Both the position numbers and the translations under genes were made by a program. A stretch of 10,485 bases of DNA from GCA-2686265 sp036010965 (GTDB lineage Bacteria; Planctomycetota; UBA1135; GCA-002686595): contig DASCMO010000089.1 in assembly GCA_036010965.1 (NCBI GenBank), forward strand, positions 1 through 10,485, read 5' to 3'. The notes under the pieces are model-generated. The model was given only the letters and a program-made list of their open reading frames with translations. It ran no database searches and had not been told where the DNA came from. This document shows positions 1-7,279 of the stretch, piece by piece; the first letter of the stretch is position 1, and every line of letters starts with the position of its first letter.

Positions 1-950
1 GCCTGACGCGTGACGCGCCGCAACACCTCGAGCCCGGCCTCGAGAGCACTCATCCCGCTCCGCAGCAGCTCGACGGCCGCGTGACTCCCGCCTGAGAGGA
101 TCGCCGCTTCCCCGCGGCCCGTCGCCCCGGCGCTGCCCGCCTCGGCGTCGCAGTACAGGCCGGCGCCGATGATCGGCGAGTCGCCGACCCGGCCGGGGAT
201 CTTCCAGGAAAGGCCGGAAGTGGTCGTCGTGCAGGCCACCTCGCCCGTGGTCGAGAGCGCCGAGCAGTGGATCGTGCCCGTGGGTCGCTCGGCCAGGATC
301 GCATCGGCCTGCGCCAGGAACTCGGCCTCCTCGACGGAGCGCGAGGCCTGCTCGGACTCCTCGGCGGCGGGCGGCGGCAGGCGGTCGTCACGATCGCTCA
401 TGGTCTCCTTCCAGCGCAGCCAGATGCGCCGCGTCTTGGGCGTCAGGAGCTCGATGTGATCATGGCCGTGAGCGCGGGCGAAGTCGTAGGCCCCGCGCCC
501 GACGATCATGCAGTGGTCCGTGCGCTCCATCACCAGGCGCGCGACGACGCTGGGGTGCAGGATGTTCTCTATGGCCGCCACCGCGCCCGAGTTGTGGGTC
601 GCGCCGTCCATGACCGCCGCGTCGAGTTGCACGACGCCGTCCTCGTTAGGAAGCCCGCCGAGGCCGACGCTGCGGTCCTCGGGGTCGGCCTCGACGACCT
701 TGACGACGTCGATCGCCACCTCGAGCGGCGGCGCCCCCGCGAGCAGGCGCGGATAGGCGGCCTGCATGCCAGGCAGGCCGTTGCGGCTCCCGACGAGCAC
801 GGGCCGCCCCTCTGTGCGCGGGGCGTTGGTCATCAGGGAGCTATCGGGCTCGGTTCCCAGTCCGCCGGTCGATCCACAGGCGAAGGCTGCGGCCGAGGCG
901 GAGAGCCCCATGAAGTGACGGCGATCCAGTTCGCGGGGCGGAACAGACAT
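1..950 (-). CDS. Glycosylasparaginase / isoaspartyl peptidase-family Ntn hydrolase, Tat-exported, 3' end off window
   Basis: Family members are made as precursors and self-cleave to expose an N-terminal Thr. They hydrolyse GlcNAc-Asn or beta-aspartyl/asparagine amide bonds. Reading from 950 to the edge gives 316 residues. Residues 9-25 hold DRRHFMG followed by an Ala-rich stretch, a Tat-like signal; the Cys in AFACGS could make it a lipoprotein, but the lipobox is weak. VGLGGLPNEDG (95-105) and LDAAVMDG (109-116) are family blocks. The predicted nucleophile is Thr226 in TGTIHCSA, followed by TTTSGL and GRVGDSPIIGAGLY (253-266), where Arg254 and Asp257 match the substrate-binding positions of the Flavobacterium enzyme. 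The residue before Thr226 is Gly, not the Asp of the classical HDT site. The N-terminal Trp of classical enzymes is replaced by SRNG. An in-frame ATG at 956 abuts GAGAGG, so ATG 950 with 6-nt spacing is the better start. The gene follows the M28 peptidase by 28 bp, probably in one operon. The substrate cannot be read from sequence. Confidence 0.9.
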   Translation of the reverse strand, partial: MSVPPRELDRRHFMGLSASAAAFACGSTGGLGTEPDSSLMTNAPRTEGRPVLVGSRNGLPGMQAAYPRLLAGAPPLEVAIDVVKVVEADPEDRSVGLGGLPNEDGVVQLDAAVMDGATHNSGAVAAIENILHPSVVARLVMERTDHCMIVGRGAYDFARAHGHDHIELLTPKTRRIWLRWKETMSDRDDRLPPPAAEESEQASRSVEEAEFLAQADAILAERPTGTIHCSALSTTGEVACTTTTSGLSWKIPGRVGDSPIIGAGLYCDAEAGSAGATGRGEAAILSGGSHAAVELLRSGMSALEAGLEVLRRVTRQ

Positions 951-956
951 GGTCAT

Positions 957-962
957 CCTCTC
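957..962 (-). promoter_or_regulatory. Ribosome binding site deciding the glycosylasparaginase start
   Basis: GAGAGG on the minus strand is followed by ATGACCATG. The first ATG (956-954) touches the SD-like motif, while the second (950-948) lies 6 nt away, normal for initiation. The protein therefore most likely begins MSVPPREL. Confidence 0.6.
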
Positions 963-978
963 TTCGGTGCGGGGGAGC

Positions 979-2685
979 CTACCAGCAGAGCTGCTTGAGC
1001 CAACGTGCGGCGCCCACGGACCAGCGCTCCCAGTGCTCGACGGTCTCGTCCTCGCCCGCGGCGCGCGCCGCCTTGACGCGCAGCTCGCGCTCGAGTTCGA
1101 GGCTCGCGAGGTAGCGTTCGAGATCCTCCGGACGGGGAGCGGCGACCGCCAGGGCCGTCGCCAGGACCGCCGTGCAGCTGCGCCGCAGCTCCTCGCCGTC
1201 CAGCATCTCCATGCGGTCGAGACCGGTGTGGTAGGTGTAATCGGTGAAGTGCCAGATCAGGACACCGGGAATGCCCCGTTCGAGAAAGACGTCGTGGTCG
1301 CTGCCGCCTTCCCAGGGGTTTTCCGACGTGGTCCAGCCGCCCACATGGCGGGCGACGTCGGCCAGGGCCGTGCGCGCCATCAGGTTCAAGCCGCTGGGAC
1401 GAGCGATGTCCTCCTCGGAGACCTCGCCCGCACCCCAGGGCGTGTGGGCGTCGGGCGCGATGGGCGAGAGCGCTCCGGGGTCTGGCTCGCGCTCGAGCAG
1501 AGCGATGGCGCCGGTGCGCGCGGGGGACTGACCGAGCATGTCGGCCGAAATGCCCACGATGGCCTTGCGGCGGGTGTCCTCGAGCCAGACCGAACTCTGG
1601 CGCATCTCGTCGCCCCAGATGAAGACCAGGGTGCGCGACGGCCAGTCGAGTTCGCCTCGCAGGAGCAGACCGGCGAGGTCCACCGCCGATTCCGCGAGCC
1701 CCGCGATGCCGCTGGCGTTGTCGCCCGCTCCAGGCTCCTGGACATGGCTCGCCATGGCGACCGCCTCGTCGGGATTCTCCCTCCCGACGACCGCCGCCAC
1801 CAGGGTGCGCAGGGGAACGTCGCTCGACTCGACCTCGGCCCGGAAGGAGAGCAGCACGGGCACACCCTCCTCGACCAGGCCGCTCAAGCGGTCGAAAGTG
1901 CGGCGCGAGATCTGCCCCACGGGCATGCTCGTCCCGGCAGCGACCGTGCGGAACAGGATCGCGTCGAGGTGGCGATCTCCCCCGGAAGGGTCGATGGTGA
2001 AGGGGAAAACGGCCGCCGAGAGCACGGCCCGCGCCCCGGCTTTCTGGGCTCGGCGCAGGATATTGCGCGAGAGAGGCTGGAGGGTAACGAACAGGCTGCC
2101 CTCCTCGACATCACCGAGGCGCAGGGCTACGGGGCCGCTGACATCAGCCGCGGGGGCGTTGATCGGAAGCATGACCCGGTCGCGGTCCGCGGGTTCGTCG
2201 AACCCGTGCAGGAGCTGCGGTTCGTGTCCGGCGCGGTGCAGGGTCAAGCTCGCGCTCCTCGGCGTCCAGGCCGGGGCACCCATGTCGGTCTCGATGACGC
2301 GCAGCTCCAGGCGCGGGTCCGCCCCGAAGCCCGCCTCGCGCAAGCGCGCGGCGAGGTGGTCAAGGGTCGCCTCGTAGCCCTCGTTGCCCGGCGCCCGGTA
2401 CCAGCGGTCGGCGAAGGCCGCGCTCTCGAGGGCGCGTTCGGAATCGAAGGCCGCGTACAGCGCCGCGACGAAGCGTGCCGGACCGCTCTCACCCTCCGCG
2501 ACCGACGGGCCGTTATGGACGGGCCGCTCGTCCTGGCTCGTCGCGTTCTCGCCCTCCTGGCCAGCCGCCGAGGACGCACCGATGAGGGTCGCCGCCCATC
2601 CCACGATCGCGAGGGCGGTCGCGGTCCACGAGCGTCGTCCGGTCTGGCTTGCGGTGTTCACGGCGAGTTCCGTTCGGGGCCCCAC
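979..2685 (-). CDS. Exported M28-family zinc peptidase with intact metal site
   Basis: M28 enzymes are two-zinc amino- or carboxypeptidases. This 568-residue form has a hydrophobic export signal at about 17-42 (preceded by GRR, ending near SSAAGQ), an N-terminal helical segment (66-125), a middle region of about 170 residues (130-300) that may be a PA-like insert, and the M28 core (305-515). Candidate zinc ligands are all present: His314 in SHVQEPGAGDNASG, bridging Asp322, Glu360 in WGDE, Asp382 in SADMLGQ, and His486 in YHTGLD. The usual catalytic Glu of GEE is Asp359 here. A C-terminal module (550-568) has pattern W-x2-W-x6-W-x4-C, shared with the paralogue at 5176-6375. The first start is GTG 2685 with no SD; an in-frame GTG at 2661 (VNTASQTGRR) is preceded by GGAAC and would trim the n-region to a more typical signal. 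Adjacent to the downstream glycosylasparaginase (28-bp gap), suggesting cotranscription. The peptide specificity is unknown. Confidence 0.9.
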   Translation of the reverse strand: MGPRTELAVNTASQTGRRSWTATALAIVGWAATLIGASSAAGQEGENATSQDERPVHNGPSVAEGESGPARFVAALYAAFDSERALESAAFADRWYRAPGNEGYEATLDHLAARLREAGFGADPRLELRVIETDMGAPAWTPRSASLTLHRAGHEPQLLHGFDEPADRDRVMLPINAPAADVSGPVALRLGDVEEGSLFVTLQPLSRNILRRAQKAGARAVLSAAVFPFTIDPSGGDRHLDAILFRTVAAGTSMPVGQISRRTFDRLSGLVEEGVPVLLSFRAEVESSDVPLRTLVAAVVGRENPDEAVAMASHVQEPGAGDNASGIAGLAESAVDLAGLLLRGELDWPSRTLVFIWGDEMRQSSVWLEDTRRKAIVGISADMLGQSPARTGAIALLEREPDPGALSPIAPDAHTPWGAGEVSEEDIARPSGLNLMARTALADVARHVGGWTTSENPWEGGSDHDVFLERGIPGVLIWHFTDYTYHTGLDRMEMLDGEELRRSCTAVLATALAVAAPRPEDLERYLASLELERELRVKAARAAGEDETVEHWERWSVGAARWLKQLCW

Positions 2686-2708
2686 GGCAAGGTGGAGCGC
2701 GGCCAGTC

Positions 2709-2738
2709 AGTATCGCCTATCCGTCCAACCGCCGACAA
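2709..2738 (-). promoter_or_regulatory. Candidate sigma70-type promoter for the M28/glycosylasparaginase unit
   Basis: On the minus strand TTGTCG (2738-2733) and GATACT (2714-2709) are separated by 18 bp, each matching four of six consensus bases. The start would fall near 2702, giving a leader of about 17 nt to GTG 2685 or about 41 nt to GTG 2661. It lies in the 147-bp gap shared with the divergent sulfatase-fold gene. It was found by eye in GC-rich DNA, so chance matches are possible. Confidence 0.3.
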
Positions 2739-2832
2739 AGATCGACTCGGTTCTCGCTGCTCTGTCCGCCACGAGCCCCGCGGGAGCGGGCGCCGGGCCA
2801 ATCCCGTATCCTCTCCTGGCACTCCGAACTCC

Positions 2833-5166
2833 ATGATCCCCTCCTCCCCCTCTTCCGGGCCTCACGCCCTCGCCCTGGCGCTGGCGCTGGCGCTCGGCTC
2901 CGTCGCCTGCAGTGGTGGAGATCCAATCGACGAGACGCCACCGATGCCTGCGACCGGCGTCTGGCCCCTGGACCTGCGTCCGCTCGACCCGGACGCACCC
3001 GCCGACCGCGCCCCGCGCATCGAGCACCTGGAGCTTCCCACGGAGCTCGGTTCCTGGAGGGTCCTGCAAGGGACGGGCACGATCCGTGGACCGCAGCCTG
3101 GAACGCCGCCCAGCCTCCTCCTGCGAGAAGCTCGTCACAAGCAACTGCTCATCCCCGGCCCGATCGATCCGCGCGGGCTGGACCTGCTCGCCCTCGAGCT
3201 CTCCACCTGGCAGTCGTTCCATGTCTCGGCGCACCTCGTCCGCGAAGGTTGGGGGACGCTCAACTCCAAGGTCGTGCCCGTCCCGCGCAGCCTCGAGCCC
3301 AGGACGATCGAGATCGAGTTCCCCCACCTGCACAAGCACAGCGAGCCCTTCGATCGGCTCGTGATCTCCTTCCTCGGCGACGGGGCAGTGAGCTTGCGGC
3401 GCGGGGTGAGCCTCGTCGATCTGTCGCGCGAGAGCCTGCTGCCCGCCACGGACGGACCGCCGGAACTGGTCGACAGCGGAGGAGAGTCGCGGCGAGCGGT
3501 GGGACTCGCCGCCGGACGCCCACTCGTCGCCCAAGCACGCGTTCCCGAGGGCGCCCACCTGCTCCTCAGCCTCGCGATCCCCCACCCCCTGGCCCTCGCG
3601 GGAGAGCCCGGCACCCTGCGGGCGACGGTTGAGAGCGAATCCGGGGGGCGGGCGGAGCTGACAATCCCTCTGCCGGTGTTCGGCGACGACCGCTGGAAGA
3701 CGGCGCTGATGGACCTGACTCCCGTCGCGGGATCGTCCGTTCACTTCCGTTTCGAGCTGGTAGGCGCACAGCCTGAGAGCCTGACAGCGCTCGCCGTCCC
3801 CATCGTCGGCTTGCGCTCTGACTCGCCGCCCACCGTGCTGCTCGTCACCTCCGACACGCACCGCGCGGACCACCTCGGCGCCGCGGGAGGGGGCGTGGAG
3901 GTCGAGACGCCCGCCCTGGACGCCCTCGCGACGCGCGGTGTCCTGTTCGAAGATTGCTTCAGCGCGACGAACGTCACCAACCCCTCCCACATCGCGTTGA
4001 TGACGGCCACGAGCCCGCGCGAGACGGGGATCACGAACAACTACAGCGCCCTCTCCGACGAGGCGCCGACCCTGGCGGAGCAGTTCGCCCGCGCGGGCTA
4101 CCTGACCTTTGCCGCGACGAGCGCCCGCCACCTCGAACACGCGACCAGCGGCCTCGGTCAGGGGTTCGCGCGCATGGCCTCTCCCAACCGGGCGCGGGAC
4201 GCGGAGCAGACGATCGACGCCGTCAGGGGCTGGATCGACGACTCTCGCGGTGTGCCGATCTTCGTCTGGCTGCACCTGTTCGACGCCCACGGACCCTATG
4301 CTCCGCCCGAGCCCTACATCGAGCGCTACTGGCCCGCCGACCGCGACGCCTTCGACCCCGCCTTGGGGGATGACGGCCGATTGCCTGAGGACTTGCCGCC
4401 CGAACTGGAGGGCCTGCGCGATCCCGCCTATCCAGAGGCGCTCTACCGGGGCGAGGTCACCTACCTCGACTTCGAACTCGGGCGCCTCCTGGACCTGCCG
4501 CGGTTTCGGGCGGGGATCGTGGCGGTGACCGCGGACCACGGCGAGTCCTTCGGGGCCCACGGCATCTTCTACGGGCACGGGGGCCTCTATCCGGACACGA
4601 TCCATGTCCCCCTGATTCTCGCCTGGCCCGCGGCGCCGGCGGGGACGCGCGTTTCGAGCCCCGTGCGCCAGCTCGATCTCGGCGCGACCTTGCTCGAGCT
4701 GGCGGGCATACCCTCCGGCGAGTTCCCGGGCCGGAGCCTCATGAGCGTCCTGGCGGGAGAGCCGGACAGCCGACCGCGCTACACCCTCGCCGCCCACAAG
4801 GAGTCCGCCTCGATCACCTGGGACGGCTGGCACCTGGTGCTGCACCTGCGCGACAACGGCCCCAACTACGGCAAGGTGCGCTTCGCGCGCCACGAGGTGG
4901 AGCTCTACAGGCTGACCGACGACCCCGGCTGCGAGAGGTCACTCGTCGAATCTGAGCGCGACATGGTCAAGCGCCTACGCACGGGCTTGATCGGCTGGCT
5001 CACTCGCCCACGGGACCGCGATTGGGTGGAACGCGTCAGCAACGACCGCGACTTGATGCAGGAGCTGGCCAAGCTCGGCTACGTCACAGGCGAGGAGACG
5101 GACTCGGACGACGATGTCCTGATCAGCCGCCAGTGCGACTGCGATCGGTGCGGGGCCTTCAGATAG
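2833..5166 (+). CDS. Sulfatase-fold (alkaline phosphatase superfamily) lipoprotein with Thr at the nucleophile position
   Basis: 777 residues. An Ala/Leu-rich hydrophobic stretch (11-25) ends in SVAC (Cys26), read as a lipoprotein signal with an imperfect lipobox, so the protein probably sits outside the cytoplasmic membrane. Residues 30-330 are a region I do not recognise, apparently beta-rich. The catalytic domain starts at 333: PTVLLVTSDTHRADHLG gives metal ligand Asp341; VTNPSHIALMTA (381-392) aligns with the C/S-x-P-S-R block, placing Thr382 at the formylglycine position and His386 at the Arg; HLFDAHGPY (481-489), TADHGESFG (566-574) and YGHGGLYPDTIHVPLI (580-595) supply the other sulfatase blocks. 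With Thr the protein cannot form formylglycine, so it may be a phosphohydrolase/phosphotransferase-like member or a poorly active sulfatase relative. The C-terminus passes the common LAKLGYV block and ends in CDCDRCGAFR, an unusual Cys cluster. No SD precedes ATG 2833; the frame is open far upstream but only as antisense of the peptidase gene. It converges on the M28 paralogue with 9 bp between stops. Confidence 0.9.
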   Translation: MIPSSPSSGPHALALALALALGSVACSGGDPIDETPPMPATGVWPLDLRPLDPDAPADRAPRIEHLELPTELGSWRVLQGTGTIRGPQPGTPPSLLLREARHKQLLIPGPIDPRGLDLLALELSTWQSFHVSAHLVREGWGTLNSKVVPVPRSLEPRTIEIEFPHLHKHSEPFDRLVISFLGDGAVSLRRGVSLVDLSRESLLPATDGPPELVDSGGESRRAVGLAAGRPLVAQARVPEGAHLLLSLAIPHPLALAGEPGTLRATVESESGGRAELTIPLPVFGDDRWKTALMDLTPVAGSSVHFRFELVGAQPESLTALAVPIVGLRSDSPPTVLLVTSDTHRADHLGAAGGGVEVETPALDALATRGVLFEDCFSATNVTNPSHIALMTATSPRETGITNNYSALSDEAPTLAEQFARAGYLTFAATSARHLEHATSGLGQGFARMASPNRARDAEQTIDAVRGWIDDSRGVPIFVWLHLFDAHGPYAPPEPYIERYWPADRDAFDPALGDDGRLPEDLPPELEGLRDPAYPEALYRGEVTYLDFELGRLLDLPRFRAGIVAVTADHGESFGAHGIFYGHGGLYPDTIHVPLILAWPAAPAGTRVSSPVRQLDLGATLLELAGIPSGEFPGRSLMSVLAGEPDSRPRYTLAAHKESASITWDGWHLVLHLRDNGPNYGKVRFARHEVELYRLTDDPGCERSLVESERDMVKRLRTGLIGWLTRPRDRDWVERVSNDRDLMQELAKLGYVTGEETDSDDDVLISRQCDCDRCGAFR
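2875..2892 (+). repeat. Hexanucleotide repeat inside the lipoprotein signal sequence
   Basis: Three perfect CTGGCG units lie in frame and encode LALALA in the hydrophobic core of the signal sequence, with degenerate Ala/Leu codons on either side. Gain or loss of a unit would change core length by two residues without shifting the frame. Confidence 0.7.
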
Positions 5167-5175
5167 CCCTCGCGC

Positions 5176-6375
5176 TCACTCCGCCTGGCCGAGACACAAG
5201 GTCCGAAACCAGTGGCGCACACCCGTGCACCATGAGCGCCATCGCTCGGCCAGAGCGCCCTCGCCCGCTTCCTCGGCGACGCCGACGCGCAGGGTGAGCT
5301 CCTCGCGATTGGTCAGGAGGTACCGCTCGAGATCCGCCGGTCCGGGGTCGGCCAGGGCCAGGGCCGTCGCGCCGGCCGCGACGGCGGCGCGCCGCAAGTG
5401 CTCACCGTCCGCGCTCTCCCGGCCCTGGGGAACGGCGTGCCGGAAGAGGACCGTCGGCACGCCGACATCGATGAACCGCTCGTGGCCCCCTTCGCTCTCA
5501 AAGGGGATCTCCGAGGTCTGCCAGCCTCCCGCCAGGCGCGAGACGTCCGCCAGGGCGCAGCGGGCGATCACCGCCAGCCCGTTGGGGCGCAGCCGCTTGT
5601 GCTGCAGCGCCGGGGCCCCGCGCTCCGCCTGCTCTTCGGGCGAGAGGTCGTGGATGGCGCCGGGATCCGGATGACGCTCCATGAGCGAGAGGGTTCCCGA
5701 CGGAGCAGCGGAGTCCATCACGGTGTGGACGGCCGCGAACACGTAGTGGGCGCCCTCGGCCAGCCATGCACGTCCGGCTGAGCGCTCGACGCCCCAGAGA
5801 AAGACCAGGGTGCGCGCCGGCACCTGGATCTCACCCTCGCGCAGCAACTCCGCCAGGGCCAGGGCGAGGCCCACATGCCCCGCCGCGCCGCCGGCGTTGT
5901 CCGACGCTCCGGACCCCTGGAGGTAGGTCACGAGCGCGACCGCCTCGTGGGATCTGGCGGAGCCCTCGATGGTGGCGACGAGAGTGCGCCCTGCATGCGA
6001 GCCCGGGGACGGGCCCCCATCCCGCAAGCCCAGCCCCGGAAGCTTGCCGAAGCCTGCCGCCGCCAGGGACGCCGCGAACCCGTCCAGGCACTCGTCGAAA
6101 CCACCGGCTCCCGGGGTCAGGGGGCGTTCTTGGAAGGAGCGAGTTAGCCCCAGGGTCGCCTGCACGCCGAAGGCCTCGAAGAGGGGGCGCGCGAAGCGCG
6201 CCGGGCCGGTCTCGGCGACCACGACTCCGGGACCGTTCGGGTGGAGAGAGGGATCGGCGTACTCCAGACCGACGAACAGCTCCTCGGGGGACGGAAAGTC
6301 AGGACCCTGGCAAGCGCCGCAGACGAAGACCAGGGCGGCGGCTGTCAGGAAGGACGGTCGGGGAGAAGGCACCAT
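5176..6375 (-). CDS. M28-peptidase paralogue with degraded zinc site, probable lipoprotein pseudoenzyme
   Basis: 399 residues, starting MVPSPRPSFLTAAAL, with a hydrophobic segment ending CGAC (Cys22), a possible but non-canonical lipobox. It is homologous along its length to the M28 peptidase at 979-2685: shared ETGPARF/ESGPARF segments, SGASDNAGG, ARTLVFLWG, MERHPDPGA, LADVSRLAGGWQTSE, DLERYL, and the same C-terminal W-x2-W-x6-W-x4-C module (W379, W382, W389, C394). The middle domain of about 170 residues is absent. By eye alignment, His314 of the paralogue becomes Tyr151, base Asp359 becomes Val196, Asp382 becomes His217, and the YHTGLD segment with His486 is deleted; only the bridging Asp159 and Glu197 remain. 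The frame is uninterrupted, so the gene is not a broken copy; it may bind peptide or regulate, or be structural. It follows the MTA phosphorylase gene by 28 bp with no clear SD, and its stop faces the sulfatase-fold gene 9 bp away. Confidence 0.85.
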   Translation of the reverse strand: MVPSPRPSFLTAAALVFVCGACQGPDFPSPEELFVGLEYADPSLHPNGPGVVVAETGPARFARPLFEAFGVQATLGLTRSFQERPLTPGAGGFDECLDGFAASLAAAGFGKLPGLGLRDGGPSPGSHAGRTLVATIEGSARSHEAVALVTYLQGSGASDNAGGAAGHVGLALALAELLREGEIQVPARTLVFLWGVERSAGRAWLAEGAHYVFAAVHTVMDSAAPSGTLSLMERHPDPGAIHDLSPEEQAERGAPALQHKRLRPNGLAVIARCALADVSRLAGGWQTSEIPFESEGGHERFIDVGVPTVLFRHAVPQGRESADGEHLRRAAVAAGATALALADPGPADLERYLLTNREELTLRVGVAEEAGEGALAERWRSWCTGVRHWFRTLCLGQAE

Positions 6376-6403
6376 GGAGAGACCACGGCGGCGTCTCGCG
6401 CGA

Positions 6404-7267
6404 TCAGATGTACTTGCTGATCAGAAGCTCGAGGCGCGTCCGAGCTTCTTGTGAGATTGCCTCCGGAGCCGTCATGATCGCATGAGCGAGCGCGCTCTCG
6501 CAAGCGGTCTCGCCCATGCCGGCCGCCAGGGGCGCGGAGGCACGGATCAGGTCTCGGGCGCTGCTGACGTTCTTGTGCACGGTCTCGATCACGGTCTCGA
6601 CGCTGACATCATCGTGCCCCTCATGCCAGCAATCGTAGTCCGTGGCCATGGCGATGGTCGCGTAGCAGATCTCGGCCTCGCGGGCGAGGCGCGCCTCCTG
6701 CAGGTTCGTCATGCCGATCACGTCGACGCCCCAGGAACGATAGAGGAGTGACTCCGCGCGTGTGGAGAACTGCGGGCCCTCCATGTTGACGTATGTCCCG
6801 CCGTCGTGAACTCTCAGGTCGAGTCCCTTCGCGGCCGTGAGGAGCACCTGGCGCAACTCCTCGCAGATGGGCTCCGCGAACGCGACATGGGCCACGACTC
6901 CGTCGCTGAAGAAGGTGTCGGGCCGGTGGCGGGTGCGGTCGAAGAACTGATCGACGAGCACGAAATCCCCGGGGACGATCTCATCGCGCATGGAACCGAC
7001 GGCGGAGACGGAGAGGATGCGCGAGACGCCGAGCTTCTTCATGCCCCAGATGTTGGCGCGGAAGTTGATCTCGGTCGGGCTGATGCTGTGCCCACGCCCG
7101 TGGCGCGGCAGGAACACCATTTCGACCTCCCCCAGCCGACCGGTGCGGAAGGCGTCGCTGGGGGCGCCGAAGGGCGTGGAGAGGTCGACCTCGTGGAGGT
7201 CCTCCAGGTCTTCCATGTCGTAGAGGCCCGAGCCTCCCATGACACCGACTACATGCTGATGGCTCAT
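6404..7267 (-). CDS. mtnP: S-methyl-5'-thioadenosine phosphorylase
   Basis: Cytosolic enzyme that splits 5'-methylthioadenosine with phosphate into adenine and 5-methylthioribose-1-phosphate, in methionine and polyamine-byproduct salvage. The 287 residues match the usual family length. Visible blocks: GGSGLYD (11-17), phosphate-site PRHGRGH (54-60), INFRANIWGMKKLGV (67-81), SAVGSM (88-93), MEGPQFSTR (162-170), GVDVIGMTNLQEARLAREAEI (from 180), and ATDYDCW (208-214). The two Asp of TDYDCW are the purine-contact signature separating MTA phosphorylases from hypoxanthine/guanine nucleoside phosphorylases. The frame is open 15 codons further upstream, but ATG 7267 has GAAGGA 6 nt before it and begins at the conserved N-terminus, so it is chosen. 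A weak TGGAAA/TAGGCT pair with 16-bp spacing (7339-7312, minus) could be its promoter. The M28 paralogue follows by 28 bp, so read-through is likely, with no obvious functional link. Confidence 0.95.
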   Translation of the reverse strand: MSHQHVVGVMGGSGLYDMEDLEDLHEVDLSTPFGAPSDAFRTGRLGEVEMVFLPRHGRGHSISPTEINFRANIWGMKKLGVSRILSVSAVGSMRDEIVPGDFVLVDQFFDRTRHRPDTFFSDGVVAHVAFAEPICEELRQVLLTAAKGLDLRVHDGGTYVNMEGPQFSTRAESLLYRSWGVDVIGMTNLQEARLAREAEICYATIAMATDYDCWHEGHDDVSVETVIETVHKNVSSARDLIRASAPLAAGMGETACESALAHAIMTAPEAISQEARTRLELLISKYI

Positions 7268-7273
7268 CGTGGA

Positions 7274-7279
7274 TCCTTC
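7274..7279 (-). promoter_or_regulatory. Ribosome binding site of mtnP
   Basis: GAAGGA on the minus strand, 6 nt before ATG 7267. It supports the 287-residue product over a longer form starting at 7312. Confidence 0.65.

Noticed and set aside
949..2832. Open frame on the plus strand continuous with the sulfatase-fold gene, which would give a 1405-residue protein
   Set aside because: The first 628 codons are exactly antisense to the M28 peptidase and show no recognisable domain; a lipoprotein signal begins at ATG 2833. High GC removes stop codons from the antisense frame.
2707..4893. 728-codon minus-strand frame opposite the sulfatase-fold gene
   Set aside because: Composition is rich in Arg/Gly/Glu without motifs, while the plus strand carries all sulfatase blocks in order.
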